Shown here: one piece after another, positions 17,387-25,875 of the stretch
Numbering within the stretch: the stretch's first letter is position 1
How the letters are laid out: each line of letters opens with the position of its first letter
From: Bog-950 sp044225825
GTDB lineage: Bacteria > Bacteroidota > Bacteroidia > Chitinophagales > LD1
NCBI GenBank assembly: GCA_044225825.1
Contig: JBGAIB010000003.1
Coordinates: forward strand, 533,306-597,305
DNA: 64,000 nt
Direction: 5' to 3'
Program-made: the position numbers and the translations under genes
Notes under the pieces: model-generated
Databases searched by the model: none
Told to the model about the DNA's origin: nothing
Seen by the model: the letters and a program-made list of their open reading frames with translations, nothing else

Positions 17387-18316
17387 TTACCGCAATATTT
17401 CCTGTATCAGGTAAGGGGGCTTGCGGTGTTGCAGCGCAAATAAACGGTTCAGATATTCGCCTATAACACCCAGGCTAAATAGTATAAGACCGGTAGACAT
17501 AAAAATGGAAACGATCAGTGCGGTAAAACCCAGCGGCGAGCCGTTTACCAGCTTCATATAAATAAAGTAGATGGCAAAAATTAAACACACAATAAAGGAA
17601 ATAAACCCGAACCAGGTCATAAAACGCAACGGCACAGTAGTGTACGAAAAGATCAGGTTCAACGAAAGGAATACCAGTTTTATCAAACTGTATCCCGATG
17701 CGCCTTCGCGGCGGGGCGCGTGCCGCACATCCTGCCATTCAATTTTGGTAGTGTGCCAGCTTAATATCTCATCTACAAATGTAAACGTATGGTTGTAGTG
17801 CTTAATCTTCTCAATAACACTCTTATGGATCACCTTAAAACTGGAACCCTGGCCTACGGTATTGCCGAATTTCTCAAAGATCATTCCTACAAAGCCGCTG
17901 CCCCATTTGCGAACCTTGCTGTGCTGCCGCTCCTCGCGGTAGATGCCATACACCAGGTCGGCCTGCGTGTTGCGGGCACGCTGTATCATCAGCTCTATAT
18001 CCTCGGGGTAAAACTGCAGGTCATCATCAATGGTAATTACATAATCGCCCTGGGCATACTGAAAGCCGCAAAGCAGGGCCTTGTGCTGCCCGAAGTTGCG
18101 GCGCAGGTGAATGGCCACCACTTTATTACCCGCTTTGTTCTTTATATCCTTAATTACATTCCAACTGCCATCGGTGCTGAAATCGTTGACCAATATCAGT
18201 TCGTACGTGGCGTGCATGTTGGCAAAGGTGCTGTTCACACGCTCATACAGCTCCAGCAGCGTTCGTTCGCTGTTGTATACAGGCACTACAACCGAATATT
18301 GTGGGGGATATATCAT
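17387..18316 (-). CDS. Family 2 glycosyltransferase, polyprenyl-phosphate type (DPM1/ArnC-like)
   Basis: This 309-residue protein has a GT2 domain at residues 1-220 (YSVVVPVYNSERTL, then NDFSTDGSW and the metal-binding TIDDDLQFYPEDI). The C-terminus has two membrane helices (about 230-255 and 262-290), the layout of enzymes that load a sugar onto undecaprenyl phosphate. It should sit at the inner face of the cytoplasmic membrane. Its ATG overlaps the KAS III stop as ATGA (18313-18316), indicating translational coupling. Sugar identity cannot be read from sequence. Confidence 0.9.
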   Translation of the reverse strand: MIYPPQYSVVVPVYNSERTLLELYERVNSTFANMHATYELILVNDFSTDGSWNVIKDIKNKAGNKVVAIHLRRNFGQHKALLCGFQYAQGDYVITIDDDLQFYPEDIELMIQRARNTQADLVYGIYREERQHSKVRKWGSGFVGMIFEKFGNTVGQGSSFKVIHKSVIEKIKHYNHTFTFVDEILSWHTTKIEWQDVRHAPRREGASGYSLIKLVFLSLNLIFSYTTVPLRFMTWFGFISFIVCLIFAIYFIYMKLVNGSPLGFTALIVSIFMSTGLILFSLGVIGEYLNRLFALQHRKPPYLIQEILR

Positions 18317-19368
18317 GCGAGTTCAACCAAGGGCGGACAAACAATATTTGTGGTTTCAAGATAAACACTTCCCCATGATAACCCAACCCCGAAACCGCTC
18401 AGTAAAAGTTTTAGCGTACCGGTATGCAGCCGATCCTGCAGTTTGGTAACCAGCGTTAAGGGCACCGTAGCCGAGCCGGTATTACCGAAGTCGTATAAAC
18501 TATAAGGTACTTTATCGGCTTCCACCTGCAGCTTTTTGCGCACGCTTTCCAGCATCAGCAAATTAGCCTGGTGAAATACAAAAAAGTCAATGTCGTTCTT
18601 ATCCTTTTTAAGTGCTGTAAGCAGTGTGTTTATGTTGGGTGCTACCTCGCGCAGTGCAAAGTTAAAGATGCGCAGGCCGTCCAGCTTCATGTGCAGGTTG
18701 CTGCGCACAATGCCCTTACCGTGTTCTATCAGCGTGGCCGATTCTTCGTTATACGGATTGCGGAACCCGCCATCGGGTATCATAATATCGTCGTATTCCC
18801 TGCCATCGGTTTGCAGGTTAAAATGCATTTCGGCATTCAGGGCAAACTCCAGCGCAGTAGCCGAACCGGCATCGCTGAAGATAGGTGCTGTGCTCTTATC
18901 GCGCATCGAAATGGTGGCCGTTGAGATATCGCCCACCAGCAATAGCGCTTTACCACCCGGCATGTTCTGCAGAATACTGCCTATAATCGAAAGGCCATAT
19001 ACATAGCCCGAGCAGCCCAGGTTTACATCAAACACCAAACAGCTTTTGGGTAAACCAAGTTTATCCTGTAATAGGGAAGAGGTATTGGGGATCAGGTAAT
19101 CAGGCGTTTGACTGATAAACACCAGCGCCTTTATATCCTCACGGTTCCAGGCTAGCTCCTGCAGCAATCGCTCGGCAGCAGCCTGACAAAGGTCGGCAGC
19201 AGTAGTGCCTTTGGGTACAATGCGGCGGTAACGGATGCCAACGGTTTTAATAAACAGTTCCCGTTCATTGGCAGGTAGCACATCATCGGTTTGATTATCG
19301 CCGCGCTGTGCAGGCACGGCAGCAGCCAAACCGCTAACCTTAACATTGGGAACTGTAAAAACGGCCAT
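18313..19368 (-). CDS. 3-oxoacyl-ACP synthase III (FabH-like)
   Basis: This 351-residue condensing enzyme has the complete FabH-type triad: Cys119 in NLGCSGYVYGL, His266 in FVFHQANLLML, and Asn296 in DFGNTGSATVPL. It starts an acyl chain by condensing an acyl-CoA with malonyl-ACP. It sits two bases after a dedicated acyl carrier protein and overlaps a glycosyltransferase, so it is probably not the housekeeping FabH but the source of a special acyl group for a glycan. No ketoreductase or dehydratase is in the cassette, so later steps would use the general fatty acid enzymes or be absent. Confidence 0.9.
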   Translation of the reverse strand: MAVFTVPNVKVSGLAAAVPAQRGDNQTDDVLPANERELFIKTVGIRYRRIVPKGTTAADLCQAAAERLLQELAWNREDIKALVFISQTPDYLIPNTSSLLQDKLGLPKSCLVFDVNLGCSGYVYGLSIIGSILQNMPGGKALLLVGDISTATISMRDKSTAPIFSDAGSATALEFALNAEMHFNLQTDGREYDDIMIPDGGFRNPYNEESATLIEHGKGIVRSNLHMKLDGLRIFNFALREVAPNINTLLTALKKDKNDIDFFVFHQANLLMLESVRKKLQVEADKVPYSLYDFGNTGSATVPLTLVTKLQDRLHTGTLKLLLSGFGVGLSWGSVYLETTNIVCPPLVELA

Positions 19369-19370
19369 GG

Positions 19371-19598
19371 TTATTTGTTCTTTACCAGGTTAAACAGCTC
19401 TTCCACGGTTTGCACGCTGCGCAGGTCCTCGGCAGTAACGGTTTTGCCATAGTCCGAGTCTATCATGGCTATTACTATCAAGGCCAGCATCGAGCACCAT
19501 TCTTCCAGCCCCCTGAAAGCGGTGGCAGGTTGTATGGAAGCCTCGTCGGTTTGATTAAAACAAGCGGCAAACTTTTGTGTAAATTCCTGTAAATCCAT
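19371..19598 (-). CDS. Acyl carrier protein, specialised
   Basis: This 75-residue acidic helical protein has the phosphopantetheine site at Ser36 within EEWCSMLAL, where canonical carriers have DSL. The remainder (VIAMIDSDYGKTVTAEDLRSVQTVEELFNLV) follows the ACP helices III and IV. Carriers of this subtype are often found beside KAS III genes in Bacteroidota surface-glycan loci. It is the first gene of the cassette; CAAATTAA at 19604-19611 reads TTAATTTG on the minus strand, one mismatch from a -7 box, five bases before the ATG. Confidence 0.85.
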   Translation of the reverse strand: MDLQEFTQKFAACFNQTDEASIQPATAFRGLEEWCSMLALIVIAMIDSDYGKTVTAEDLRSVQTVEELFNLVKNK

Positions 19599-19649
19599 CG
19601 CCGCAAATTAAAGTTTTCCGGCGATTATCTAAGGGTATTTGGAGGGCCT

Positions 19650-21269
19650 TTAGTGCAGGGTAAAGTAAAAGCAGGAGCCTTTGCCGGGTTCGCTTTCCAG
19701 CCATAGCTTGCCACCATGCCTTTCGATGATCTTTTTACAGATCGAAAGGCCAAGGCCGGTACCCGGGTATTCCGATTTGGTATGCAAACGGTGGAAGGGT
19801 TCAAAAATGCGCTGCTGATGTTTGGGCTCAATACCTATACCGTTATCCTGCATGCAGTAGATGGGGTTGCCATCATTCTGCTCGCAACTGATGGTAACAG
19901 CCGGTTGTTCGCTGCGGTTGTATTTAATGCCGTTTAAGATAAGGTTCTGCACTACCAGCATCAGCAGGTTTTTATCAGCCACGGTTTCGCATAAGTTGCT
20001 TACGGTTACGGTAGCGTTCTTTTCATCCAGCTCCAGCTGTATGTTGCGGCGCACTTCTTCAACCAGGGCATTCATATTAATCGCATCGCTCTTTAACTCA
20101 GCACGGGTAATACGCGAATAGGAGAGGAGGTCCTTGATAAGGCGCGATAGGTTTACGGCACCGGTATTGGCAAACTCAATATAGTCGTTGGCTTCTGCAT
20201 CCAGTTTATCGCCATATTTGCGCTTAAGTAACTGCATGTAATTGGCAATCATACGCAGGGGTTCCTGCATATCGTGCGAGGAAACATAGGCAAAGGTTTC
20301 AAGGTCGGCATTGCTGCGCTCCAGTTCCCGGCTGCGTTCCTCCAACTCTAACTGGTATTTTTTGCTGCGGCGTATATCGCGAGTTTGGCTTAATACCACA
20401 TGGGTGTCGCCATCCGGACTTTCCAGTGGTACAAACACGGTTTCAATCCACAGGTAATTACCGTTCTTATGTTTAATGCGATACTGAATGGGATGCTGAA
20501 TGCTGGGATGGTTACCTTCGCTTAGCACCACCGACCGTATGATGCTTTTATCCTCCGGGTGAACGATCTCATAAGGTTTGTGGCCAACCATTTCTTCGGG
20601 TCCGTAACCTAACAAACGGGTAATCGAGGGGCTTGTAAACTCCAGGGTGCCATCCGCACTGTGGATGCAGATAAGGTCGAAACTATGTTCGGCAAGCAGG
20701 CGGTACTTTTGCTCGCTTTCCGATAGTTTGTCTTCGATACCAAAGCGATAGCGGATAAGTACAAACTGTGCTATAGCAGCTATAATGTAGGTAGCATAGA
20801 AGTCGAAGGTTACAGCAGTCTTATGTTCTGCTACTACCGATACCAGTAACAAAGCGCTGTTTACTACTGCGGTATGTATAAAGTAGGCTTTATCGTGCCG
20901 GAAGAACCAGCCCGAAATAGTATAAACTACGATGAACTGATAGGCATACTGCTCGTTAAAACTGGTGCCAAACAACAGGTAAACATTGCCCAGGTTAAGC
21001 AGGTAAATAAGCGAATAGCCGAGTTGCTGATAGTAGCGCCGCGCTGGTTTATAAAAGGCTAATGCAGCAAAAACCAGAAAGGAGTAAAGGGCATCGATCC
21101 AGTTGATGGTAGTATGCGCAATAGGTCCGCGTAATTGGTCATTATCACCAAATACAGCAAAGGCGCAAAATCCTATGGAAACGATTAGAAAAAGGAAACG
21201 TGCAGTGCGTATTTCGTCCTCCACAAAGGTGGCAAACGACTTTTGCATCCGTTGAAAATAAGTGCTCAT
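19650..21269 (-). CDS. Membrane-anchored PAS sensor histidine kinase
   Basis: This 539-residue protein has an N-terminal membrane domain of about six helices (residues 25-175) and a PAS domain (about 188-300, SFDLICIHSADGTLEF, GYGPEEMVGHKPYEIVHPED). A HisKA domain carries the phospho-acceptor His332 in SSHDMQEPLRM, followed by an HATPase with LILNGIKYN, DNGIGIEP and GTGLGLSI. It should autophosphorylate in response to a membrane or cytoplasmic cue. No response regulator is adjacent, so it is an orphan kinase here. A TATCTTTTTG element lies about 40 bases upstream of the ATG on the same strand. Confidence 0.92.
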   Translation of the reverse strand: MSTYFQRMQKSFATFVEDEIRTARFLFLIVSIGFCAFAVFGDNDQLRGPIAHTTINWIDALYSFLVFAALAFYKPARRYYQQLGYSLIYLLNLGNVYLLFGTSFNEQYAYQFIVVYTISGWFFRHDKAYFIHTAVVNSALLLVSVVAEHKTAVTFDFYATYIIAAIAQFVLIRYRFGIEDKLSESEQKYRLLAEHSFDLICIHSADGTLEFTSPSITRLLGYGPEEMVGHKPYEIVHPEDKSIIRSVVLSEGNHPSIQHPIQYRIKHKNGNYLWIETVFVPLESPDGDTHVVLSQTRDIRRSKKYQLELEERSRELERSNADLETFAYVSSHDMQEPLRMIANYMQLLKRKYGDKLDAEANDYIEFANTGAVNLSRLIKDLLSYSRITRAELKSDAINMNALVEEVRRNIQLELDEKNATVTVSNLCETVADKNLLMLVVQNLILNGIKYNRSEQPAVTISCEQNDGNPIYCMQDNGIGIEPKHQQRIFEPFHRLHTKSEYPGTGLGLSICKKIIERHGGKLWLESEPGKGSCFYFTLH

Positions 21270-21332
21270 CAGTTGCTGGTAACCGTCTATAATACGGATT
21301 TTCCGGCAAAAAGATAGCGACCTTTATTCATA

Positions 21333-21601
21333 TTAGTATTTGTCCATGCTGGGGTCAATTTCATTGGCCCAGGCAAGTATACCGCCCTTCAGGTTGTAGA
21401 GGTTGGTAAAGCCATAACCCTGCTCCAGGAAGTTGCAAACCTGTTGATTTGCGCTATATGTTCAGGTACGGTACCCATAGGGATTTTGTCGCCGCCAATG
21501 TCGGCTATTTCATGTTCGTAACCTTCGCGTACATCAATCAATTGAATGTCGTTTTGCTTATCCAGCATTTCCTTCAATTTCTGAACGGTAATTTCTTTCA
21601 T
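21333..21601 (-). pseudogene. Rhodanese-like protein, broken: catalytic loop deleted and frame shifted
   Basis: The first 50 residues from the ATG at 21601 match a single-domain rhodanese (IQLIDVREGYEHEIADIGG, IPMGTVPEHIAQI). The frame then becomes nonsense and stops near 21389. Another frame of the same strand, ending at TAA 21333-21335, gives the normal C-terminus (QVCNFLEQGYGFTNLYNL, GGILAWANEIDPSM). The stretch that should carry the active-site Cys (usually CRSG) is missing between them, so about 18 codons with a non-triplet length have been lost. It follows cysN by 14 bases and would have been a sulfurtransferase. It is either a real pseudogene or an assembly error. Confidence 0.8.
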
Positions 21602-21615
21602 GAGGGTATGTTTGT

Positions 21616-22923
21616 TTAATCAATTATCATGCAGGCACCCACAGTAATGTTGGTGGCCTCATCAATCAAAATAAAACTGCCTGTTTCGCGGTTCTTGGTA
21701 TACGAATCAAATAGCAAAGGTGCGGTAGTGCGCAGGGTAATGCGTCCTACATCGTTCATACCAATCGAAGGGTTCTCGGTAATACGGTGAAGGGAGTTAA
21801 TGTCCAGTTTGTATTTCACTTCCTTTACGATGGCTCTTACATCGCGGGTGGTATGCTTTAAAAAATACTTACCGTTTAGTTGTAATGGCTTATCGCTCAT
21901 CCAGCATACCATGGCCTCTACATCCTGCGATTGTTGCGGTACGTTGCCTTCGCGAACAAGCATATCGCCGCGAGAGATATCAATGTCATCCTCCAGCGTT
22001 ACGGTAACCGAGAGTGGTGCAAAGGCTTCGTCCAGTTGTTGGCCGTCCAGTTCTACGGTTTTAACCTTGCTGGTAAATCCGGAGGGCATAACAACAATCT
22101 TATCGCCGGGCCGGATAACGCCACTGGCCAAACGGCCGGCATAGCCGCGGTAGTCGTGGAACTCGTCGTTATACGGACGAATCACATACTGCACCGGGAA
22201 ACGCATATCAATGTGGTTAATATCACTGGCAATGTGTATGTTCTCTAAAAGGTACATCAGGGTTACACCTTCGTACCAGTTCATGTTCGTCGAGCGGTGC
22301 ACCACGTTATCTCCGTTCAAAGCAGAGATTGGAATGAAGTGAATGTCGCGGCTCTTTAACCGGGTGGCAAACTCGCGGTATTCACTAACTATACGGTTGT
22401 ATACTTCTTCGCTATAGTCAACCAGGTCCATCTTGTTAATGCATAGTGCAATGTGCGGTATGCCTAACAACGATGCAATAATGGAGTGCCGGCGGGTTTG
22501 TTCAACAATGCCTTGCCGTGCATCCACCAGTATAATAGCCAGGTTAGCGGTGCTGGCACCGGTAACCATGTTGCGGGTATATTGAATATGCCCGGGTGTA
22601 TCGGCAATAATAAACTTACGCTTTGGCGTGCTGAAATAACGATAGGCTACATCAATGGTAATGCCCTGTTCGCGTTCGGCACGCAGGCCGTCAGTAAATA
22701 AGGCAAGGTTAACCGTGCTTTCGCCCCGCTTTTCGGAGGTGGCCTTTACGCTTTCATATTGATCTTCAAAGATCGATTTGCTATCGTATAACAAACGTCC
22801 TATCAGTGTCGATTTGCCATCATCCACACTACCTGCTGTGGTAAAGCGCAGCAGTTCCATATTCAAATAGCTCTTGCTATCGAATTTTTCGGTTGACGCT
22901 GCTTGTATGTTTTTCTCACTCAT
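21616..22923 (-). CDS. cysN: Sulfate adenylyltransferase subunit 1 (GTPase subunit)
   Basis: This 435-residue EF-Tu-like GTPase has G1 GSVDDGKST, the switch region EREQGITIDVAYRYF, G3 DTPGH and G4 NKMD, followed by two beta-barrel domains. With CysD it makes adenosine 5'-phosphosulfate from ATP and sulfate, coupling the reaction to GTP hydrolysis. There is no fused APS kinase domain, which is consistent with the separate cysC two genes upstream. The gap to cysD is 42 bases, indicating one operon. The start at 22923 gives a plausible N-terminal extension before the G domain. Confidence 0.96.
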   Translation of the reverse strand: MSEKNIQAASTEKFDSKSYLNMELLRFTTAGSVDDGKSTLIGRLLYDSKSIFEDQYESVKATSEKRGESTVNLALFTDGLRAEREQGITIDVAYRYFSTPKRKFIIADTPGHIQYTRNMVTGASTANLAIILVDARQGIVEQTRRHSIIASLLGIPHIALCINKMDLVDYSEEVYNRIVSEYREFATRLKSRDIHFIPISALNGDNVVHRSTNMNWYEGVTLMYLLENIHIASDINHIDMRFPVQYVIRPYNDEFHDYRGYAGRLASGVIRPGDKIVVMPSGFTSKVKTVELDGQQLDEAFAPLSVTVTLEDDIDISRGDMLVREGNVPQQSQDVEAMVCWMSDKPLQLNGKYFLKHTTRDVRAIVKEVKYKLDINSLHRITENPSIGMNDVGRITLRTTAPLLFDSYTKNRETGSFILIDEATNITVGACMIID

Positions 22924-22965
22924 TCTTACCTTATGTTTATCCTTCCTTCTGTAAAGTATGCGCTC

Positions 22966-23868
22966 TTAGAAATAGCCTTCTTTTTTACGGTCTTCCATGC
23001 TGCTTTCGCTGCGCTTGTCATCAGCCCGGCCACCCCGTTCGGTCGTGCGGCTGGCAGCCACTTCCTGTATAATATCATCCAGGGTTGCTGCCTCCGAAAA
23101 GGTCGATCCTGTAGAAGTAATGTCACCAATGGTTCGGAAACGCACAATTTGTTCTTCCGCCTGTTCGGTTGGTTTCATCGGTATAAACGGGGATTCAGCC
23201 AGCCATACGCCATCGCGATTAAACACCCTGCGCCTGTGGCTAAAATACAACGAAGGCATTTCGATACCTTCCATGGCCAGATATTGCCATACATCCAGCT
23301 CCGTCCAGTTACTGATAGGGAATACTCTGAAGTTCTCCCCCTGGTGCATTTTGCCGTTAAACAGGTTCCAAAGTTCAGGCCGTTGATTCTTGGGGTCCCA
23401 CTGTCCAAACTCATCGCGGTGCGAGAAGAAGCGTTCTTTGGCTCTTGCCTTTTCTTCATCCCGGCGCGCCCCACCCATACAGGCATCAAACTTGTATTTG
23501 TCTATGGTGTCCAGCAGGGTGGTGGTCTGCAAGCGAATACGCGAAGCGCTATAGCCCTTCTCTTCTGCCACACGGCCTTTATCAATCGACTCCTGTACCG
23601 AGCCGACAATCAGTTTTACGCCCAGCTTTTCAACCAGCCGGTCGCGGTAATCCAGTGTCTCCTGAAAGTTATGACCCGTATCGATATGCACCAATGGGAA
23701 AGGGATAGGAGCGGGGTAGAAGGCCTTTTTGGCCAGGTAGGTCACCAAGATGGAATCTTTACCGCCGCTAAACAGTATAGCCGGGTTCTGAAATTGTGCT
23801 GCCACCTCCCGAAGTATAAAGATGGATTCGGCTTCCAGCGTTTTAAGGTGATTTAGATTATAAGGCAT
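22966..23868 (-). CDS. cysD: Sulfate adenylyltransferase subunit 2 (catalytic PAPS-reductase-fold subunit)
   Basis: This 300-residue protein starts MPYNLNHLKTLEAESIFILREV and has the PP-loop SGGKDSILVTYLAKKAF. It includes ACMGGARRDEEKARAKERFFS and ISNWTELDVWQYLA, both CysD hallmarks. It catalyses adenylyl transfer to sulfate with CysN. The C-terminus keeps the basic RRTTERGGRADD-like segment (here SRTTERGGRADDKRSESS). It lies 23 bases after cysC and 42 before cysN. Confidence 0.97.
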   Translation of the reverse strand: MPYNLNHLKTLEAESIFILREVAAQFQNPAILFSGGKDSILVTYLAKKAFYPAPIPFPLVHIDTGHNFQETLDYRDRLVEKLGVKLIVGSVQESIDKGRVAEEKGYSASRIRLQTTTLLDTIDKYKFDACMGGARRDEEKARAKERFFSHRDEFGQWDPKNQRPELWNLFNGKMHQGENFRVFPISNWTELDVWQYLAMEGIEMPSLYFSHRRRVFNRDGVWLAESPFIPMKPTEQAEEQIVRFRTIGDITSTGSTFSEAATLDDIIQEVAASRTTERGGRADDKRSESSMEDRKKEGYF

Positions 23869-23891
23869 ACGTTCTTTATTTGTTAGCCGTT

Positions 23892-24497
23892 CTAGGGTCG
23901 GCTTATCAACGGTAGCGCAAAGCCTACCGCCTCGTTAACACTTTGTTCAATGGTTTGGTTTGCAGTCTTTATTTCAAGGTCAGCTTTTACCGGCGCTTCA
24001 AATGGAGCGCTAATGCCGGTGAAGTCTTTTACCTCGCCTGTACGCGCTTTGGCATACAGGCCTTTCACATCACGACGTTCACATTCTTCCAGTGGTGTGT
24101 TGATGTAGATCTCTTCAAAATCGGTAACGCCGATAATATCCTTAGCCAGTTGGCGGATAGCAACTGTGGGAGATACAAAACAGCAGATGGTGATAACACC
24201 ACAGTTTAAAAACAGCTTGGCCACTTCGGCTATCCGGCGGATGTTCTCGGTGCGGTCGGCTTCCGAAAACCCCAGGTTATTGTTAATGCCCATGCGCACA
24301 TTGTCACCATCCAGTACCATTACCAGATAGCCCTTTTCGTGCAGGGCTTTTTCCAGCCCTTTGGCTATGGTGCTTTTACCCGACCCGCTTAGGCCGGTAA
24401 ACCAGAACACCCTGCCCTTTTGCTCCAAAAGCGCTTCCTTACTGTCGCGTGGCAGCAGGTCGTTAAAAGGGTGAATATGTTCTGTTTTGAAACTCAT
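23892..24497 (-). CDS. cysC: Adenylyl-sulfate kinase
   Basis: This 201-residue P-loop kinase has Walker A FTGLSGSGKSTIAKGLE and DGDNVRMGINNNLGFSEADRTENIRR, the APS-binding region. The later segments ISPTVA-like VSPTVAIRQLAKDI and IYINTPLEECERRDVKGLYAKAR also match. It phosphorylates APS to PAPS. No cysH reductase gene is in the window, so the PAPS could feed sulfotransferases or assimilation encoded elsewhere. It is the first gene of the cysC-cysD-cysN-rhodanese run and has a TACTTTCG box 10 bases before its ATG. Confidence 0.96.
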   Translation of the reverse strand: MSFKTEHIHPFNDLLPRDSKEALLEQKGRVFWFTGLSGSGKSTIAKGLEKALHEKGYLVMVLDGDNVRMGINNNLGFSEADRTENIRRIAEVAKLFLNCGVITICCFVSPTVAIRQLAKDIIGVTDFEEIYINTPLEECERRDVKGLYAKARTGEVKDFTGISAPFEAPVKADLEIKTANQTIEQSVNEAVGFALPLISRP

Positions 24498-24507
24498 AAT
24501 CGGCCTG

Positions 24508-24515
24508 CGAAAGTA
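24508..24515 (-). promoter_or_regulatory. Promoter -7 box TACTTTCG before cysC
   Basis: On the minus strand this matches the TAnnTTCG variant also seen before rpoD, pyrH and eno. It ends 10 bases before the cysC ATG. No -33 TTTG is found at the normal distance. Confidence 0.4.
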
Positions 24516-24620
24516 AGATTTTTGCCTAAAAGCCTAGTAGGTCGGTAGGATTATAGCAGAATAGATCTTTTTGAGCCAATACCGTGAAAATTGTATCTTA
24601 CATTACCCAAAAAACCTTCT

Positions 24621-25874
24621 ATGAAACAACGCTCTATTCTATTTCTGTTTCTTGTCCTTACTGTAGGTTTACAGGCTCAATCCCAACCACTTCAACCTGC
24701 TTCCGGCCCTGGTGGCAGCGATTACAACTTCAGTGGAGTAACTCAGTTTGATTATGGCACTAACGGCAACGGGCAGGACTTTTGGCTCTATGAGCCTAAT
24801 GGCCCTATCCCTGATTCAGCCAATGTGGTGGTTTTTATTCATGGCCTTGGCGAAACCAATCCGAAACTTTATGGGGCATTTATCAAGCACTTGGTGCGAA
24901 AGGGCAACATTGTTATTTATCCCCGTTATCAGAAAGATCTGAATAGTGATAATGCCACTTTCAGCGATAGCTGCGCAAAGGGCATTCAACGCGCTCTAGA
25001 CACCCTGCAGCAGGCAGGGCATGTGAAGCCAAGGCTGCAAAACTTTTTTATTCTCGGCCATTCGGTAGGCGGAATATTAACAGCCAACATGAGCACGCGC
25101 TATGCCATTTATGGACTGCCAAAACCGTTAACGGCGTTTTCGATGCAGCCCGGTGCTCAAATTGCTGCATTACTATTGAATAATTATAATACCATGGATG
25201 CCGATATTAAATACCTGGTATTGGTAGGTAACGATGATATTATAGTTGGCACCACCACCGGCGAGCAGTTGTTTAATGAAACCACTGCAATACCTACCTC
25301 GCATAAAAATCTCATTAAACACTATGCCGATACCTATGGTAATCCGGATGTGGGTGCTACACACTTTGAACCCCTTGCAGGCGATGTAGCTTTTGACAAT
25401 GGGGAAAGCAACTTGTTTATCCTGGCTTCCGGTTCCGGGCCAATTGATGCGTACGACTACCACTGCACCTGGAAGCTGCAGGATGCGCTTATGGATTGCG
25501 CGTTGCATAGCCAAAATTGCGATATTGCTTTTGGCGATACACACGAGCAGAAGTTTATGGGTAACTGGAGCGATGGTACGCCTATCCGCCCCCTGGAAGT
25601 AACACCCACTGCCGCCACGGCTGTTAATGAAGTTCCGATTGCGAGTGCATTTGTTTATCCCAATCCAGCCAGCGACAACTGCTACTTTAAATTCAAGATT
25701 CCATTTTCGGGAAAGTTGGAATTGCTTGATATAACCGGTAAGTTGGTTGCTACCCGATCATTCTATGGCACGGAAGCAACCATACAGCTTTCAATGTTGA
25801 GTGCAGGCGTTTATTTCTATCGGCTAAGCGATACCGCAGGTATTGTAGGGCAGGGGCGGTTGGTAAAGGAATAG
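24621..25874 (+). CDS. Secreted alpha/beta hydrolase with T9SS type A sorting domain
   Basis: From the ATG at 24621 the product is 417 residues. It has a signal peptide (MKQRSILFLFLVLTVGLQAQ) and an alpha/beta hydrolase domain with VVVFIHGLGETNP and the nucleophile elbow GHSVGG. A 75-residue T9SS type A tail ends the protein (FVYPNPASDNCYFKF, LLDITGKLVA, LSAGVYFYRL). It should be a secreted esterase-like enzyme. The frame is open 30 bases further up to a TTG, but only the ATG gives a clean signal peptide. TTTG at 24570 and TATCTTAC at 24594, 20 bases apart, form a possible promoter. It diverges from cysC. Confidence 0.85.
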   Translation: MKQRSILFLFLVLTVGLQAQSQPLQPASGPGGSDYNFSGVTQFDYGTNGNGQDFWLYEPNGPIPDSANVVVFIHGLGETNPKLYGAFIKHLVRKGNIVIYPRYQKDLNSDNATFSDSCAKGIQRALDTLQQAGHVKPRLQNFFILGHSVGGILTANMSTRYAIYGLPKPLTAFSMQPGAQIAALLLNNYNTMDADIKYLVLVGNDDIIVGTTTGEQLFNETTAIPTSHKNLIKHYADTYGNPDVGATHFEPLAGDVAFDNGESNLFILASGSGPIDAYDYHCTWKLQDALMDCALHSQNCDIAFGDTHEQKFMGNWSDGTPIRPLEVTPTAATAVNEVPIASAFVYPNPASDNCYFKFKIPFSGKLELLDITGKLVATRSFYGTEATIQLSMLSAGVYFYRLSDTAGIVGQGRLVKE

Positions 25875-25875
25875 T

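Noticed and set aside
23997..24209. Plus-strand frames opposite cysD and cysC
   Set aside because: They lie wholly antisense to genes with clear catalytic motifs.
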